Positions 5,472-6,634 of a DNA stretch of 6,634 nucleotides are shown one piece after another (positions within the stretch are counted from its first letter, which is position 1; each line of letters opens with the position of its first letter). Source of the stretch: Treponema sp. (GTDB lineage Bacteria > Spirochaetota > Spirochaetia > Treponematales > Breznakiellaceae); NCBI GenBank assembly GCA_031276685.1, contig JAISMQ010000202.1:1-6634 (forward strand). The letters run 5' to 3'. The notes under the pieces are model-generated. The model made no database searches and had not been told where the DNA came from. It worked only from the letters and a program-made list of their open reading frames with translations. A program made the position numbers and the translations under genes.

Positions 5472-5498
5472 ATAATATGGGAAAGAGCCGCATGTCAA
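5472..5498 (-). promoter_or_regulatory. Sigma-70 promoter before the zinc-ribbon gene
   Basis: A perfect -35 TTGACA (5498-5493) is followed at 15 bp by TATTAT (5477-5472), or at 17 bp by TTATTT (5475-5470). The region is AT-rich against a GC-rich background. Transcription would start near 5465, giving a leader of about 55 nt, and could continue into rpsT, HU and lnt. Confidence 0.6.
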
Positions 5499-5506
5499 CC
5501 CGCCCG

Positions 5507-6634
5507 TCAGGGATTCTCGGCCGGGGCGCCCACGGAGGGCCGCTGAAGCTGGGCAAGGGCCAGGCCGCGCCATTCCCCAATCCGCTCCCTGCCGCCCAGG
5601 AAGGCCCACAGGATCCGGGCGGAACTTTCCCTGCCAACGCCGTAGAGGGCGTTCCCCAGGTAGTAGGCGCAGCGGTAGTACTCCGACTGGGCCGCGTATT
5701 CAAGAAGATCGGCCCTGCGCCCCAGGCTGTCCAGCAGATTCTCCAGCGATTCGAACACAAAATCGTAACGGTCCCGCCGGACTTCCTCGATAAGCGTGGA
5801 ATTTTGGATAAGAAACGCGAACATCAGGTGTTCGACCGCCCGGTTGTACCGATTAAAGGCGTAGTAATAAAAACCGAGCAGGCGGTGGGCCCGTTCCACG
5901 GAGCTGTTGTTGTAACGGTACATGACCAGCAAACGGGCGGGACCCGAATTTTCCAGGGTCCGGACCATGGAATTCCGCGAAAATTCGCCGGAACTCCCCG
6001 ACCACAGGGGGTCCCAGGGCTGGCCCCCGGCGCCGCTTCCCTCCACGATCCGCAGAAGGGTCTCCTCCATCAGCTTGAAATCCTGGCGGGCCCGGTAAAT
6101 GTCCGCCGTTTTGTAGAGCAGATCGAGTTCGAAATTCGGATCCTCGAAGCGGGCGCTTAGGGCCAGGGCCTTGCGGTACTGCCCCAGGGCCAGGCCCAGT
6201 TCGCCTTCTACGCGGTAGACCTCCCCTATCCAGTACTCCGCCTCCGGGTAATTCTTGAGTTTCCCCAGTTCCTCCAGGGCCCGCAGCGCGGAATTCCCAA
6301 GATCCCCGCGGGGGAAGCGGTAGTACAGTTCGTCCAGGGCCTGCCGGACATCCGCGTAGTTCCGTTCCCCGGCGTAGCGTTCGACAATATCCAGCGAATC
6401 CCCAAGGGCGCGGACCTCGGGGATCGACAAAAAATTGACAAGGTCCTTTTCCATGCCGGCATAGCGGTCCTGCCGCTGCCGGCGGGCGTCTTCAAAGGCC
6501 AAAAGGGCGCTGCCGTAATCCCCCTGCCGGAAGAGCAGTTTCCCGCGCTCCATGACGTACCACCAGGGCCGTTCTTCCTGGGCGCGGGCAAAAACAGCCC
6601 CCAGGACAAGGAGGGCAAGTGTACAGCAGCGCTT
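5507..6634 (-). CDS. Secreted TPR-like repeat protein, 5' end just outside window
   Basis: The frame is open from the window edge: 375 codons visible, ending in TGA. The first visible ATG is at 6553, but the 27 codons before it read as a signal peptide: KRCCTLALLVLGAVFARA, then QEERPWWYV, with likely cleavage after A-R-A (residue 18). The true start therefore lies a few codons beyond the edge. There is no cysteine at +1, so it is a soluble periplasmic or outer-envelope protein rather than a lipoprotein. The mature part is helical, with tetratricopeptide-like units (rough positions 26-54, 129-162, 170-202, 248-281), for example NYPEAEYWIGEVYRVEGELG with ALGQYRKALAL. Aromatic and Arg/Glu content is high. 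TPR units act as protein-binding scaffolds; the partner is unknown. A promoter for the next gene begins 9 bp after the stop. Confidence 0.85.
   Translation of the reverse strand, partial: KRCCTLALLVLGAVFARAQEERPWWYVMERGKLLFRQGDYGSALLAFEDARRQRQDRYAGMEKDLVNFLSIPEVRALGDSLDIVERYAGERNYADVRQALDELYYRFPRGDLGNSALRALEELGKLKNYPEAEYWIGEVYRVEGELGLALGQYRKALALSARFEDPNFELDLLYKTADIYRARQDFKLMEETLLRIVEGSGAGGQPWDPLWSGSSGEFSRNSMVRTLENSGPARLLVMYRYNNSSVERAHRLLGFYYYAFNRYNRAVEHLMFAFLIQNSTLIEEVRRDRYDFVFESLENLLDSLGRRADLLEYAAQSEYYRCAYYLGNALYGVGRESSARILWAFLGGRERIGEWRGLALAQLQRPSVGAPAENP

Noticed and set aside
5114..6160. A 348-codon open frame on the plus strand
   Set aside because: It lies antisense to the TPR-like gene, the zinc-ribbon gene and the start of rpsT, and reads as low-complexity Pro/Gly-rich sequence without any family motif. 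It is a product of high GC content.
1..6634. Mobile element, CRISPR array, defence or biosynthetic cluster
   Set aside because: No transposase, integrase, spaced repeat array, toxin-antitoxin pair or tRNA was seen. All genes run in one direction with tight housekeeping spacing.

Overview
The window carries nine genes, all transcribed right to left (minus strand). In transcription order they are: a secreted tetratricopeptide-like protein (cut by the right edge), a 56-residue zinc-ribbon protein, rpsT (ribosomal protein S20, interrupted by an in-frame amber codon), an HU-family DNA-binding protein, lnt (apolipoprotein N-acyltransferase), a response regulator with a coiled-coil tail, a bactofilin, a stand-alone CinA C-terminal domain (PncC-type), and the N-terminal 342 codons of rho (cut by the left edge). 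The DNA is GC-rich (about 60% by eye). I see no insertion sequence, CRISPR array, tRNA or rRNA.

The HU - lnt - ... - rho order, the bactofilin and the gene content recall treponeme-type spirochaetes, and the base composition points to a high-GC member rather than T. denticola-like genomes. This assignment rests on remembered synteny and protein style; I could not test it, and I do not name a species.

Layout. Positions 6634-5507 hold the TPR-like protein; its open frame continues past the first visible ATG into a signal peptide, so the true start lies just outside the window. Positions 5506-5411 are a short promoter and leader region with a perfect TTGACA. The zinc-ribbon gene (5410-5240) ends in a hairpin. 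rpsT (5149-4874) follows with a TTG start and a strong Shine-Dalgarno sequence. HU (4819-4514) and lnt (4517-2859) overlap as ATGA. A 103-bp gap separates lnt from a compact second block: response regulator, bactofilin and cinA, with spacings of 8 bp and a 20-bp overlap. rho begins 38 bp after cinA.

Working together: most of the window is housekeeping (translation, nucleoid, lipoprotein maturation, NAD salvage, transcription termination). The response regulator next to the bactofilin suggests a link between phospho-signalling and the cell-shape cytoskeleton, but that is inference from adjacency. I found no convincing undescribed multi-gene system. The points most worth a second look are the amber codon in rpsT, the roughly 190-residue charged extension of Rho, the short zinc-ribbon gene that length filters would miss, and the response regulator-bactofilin pair.
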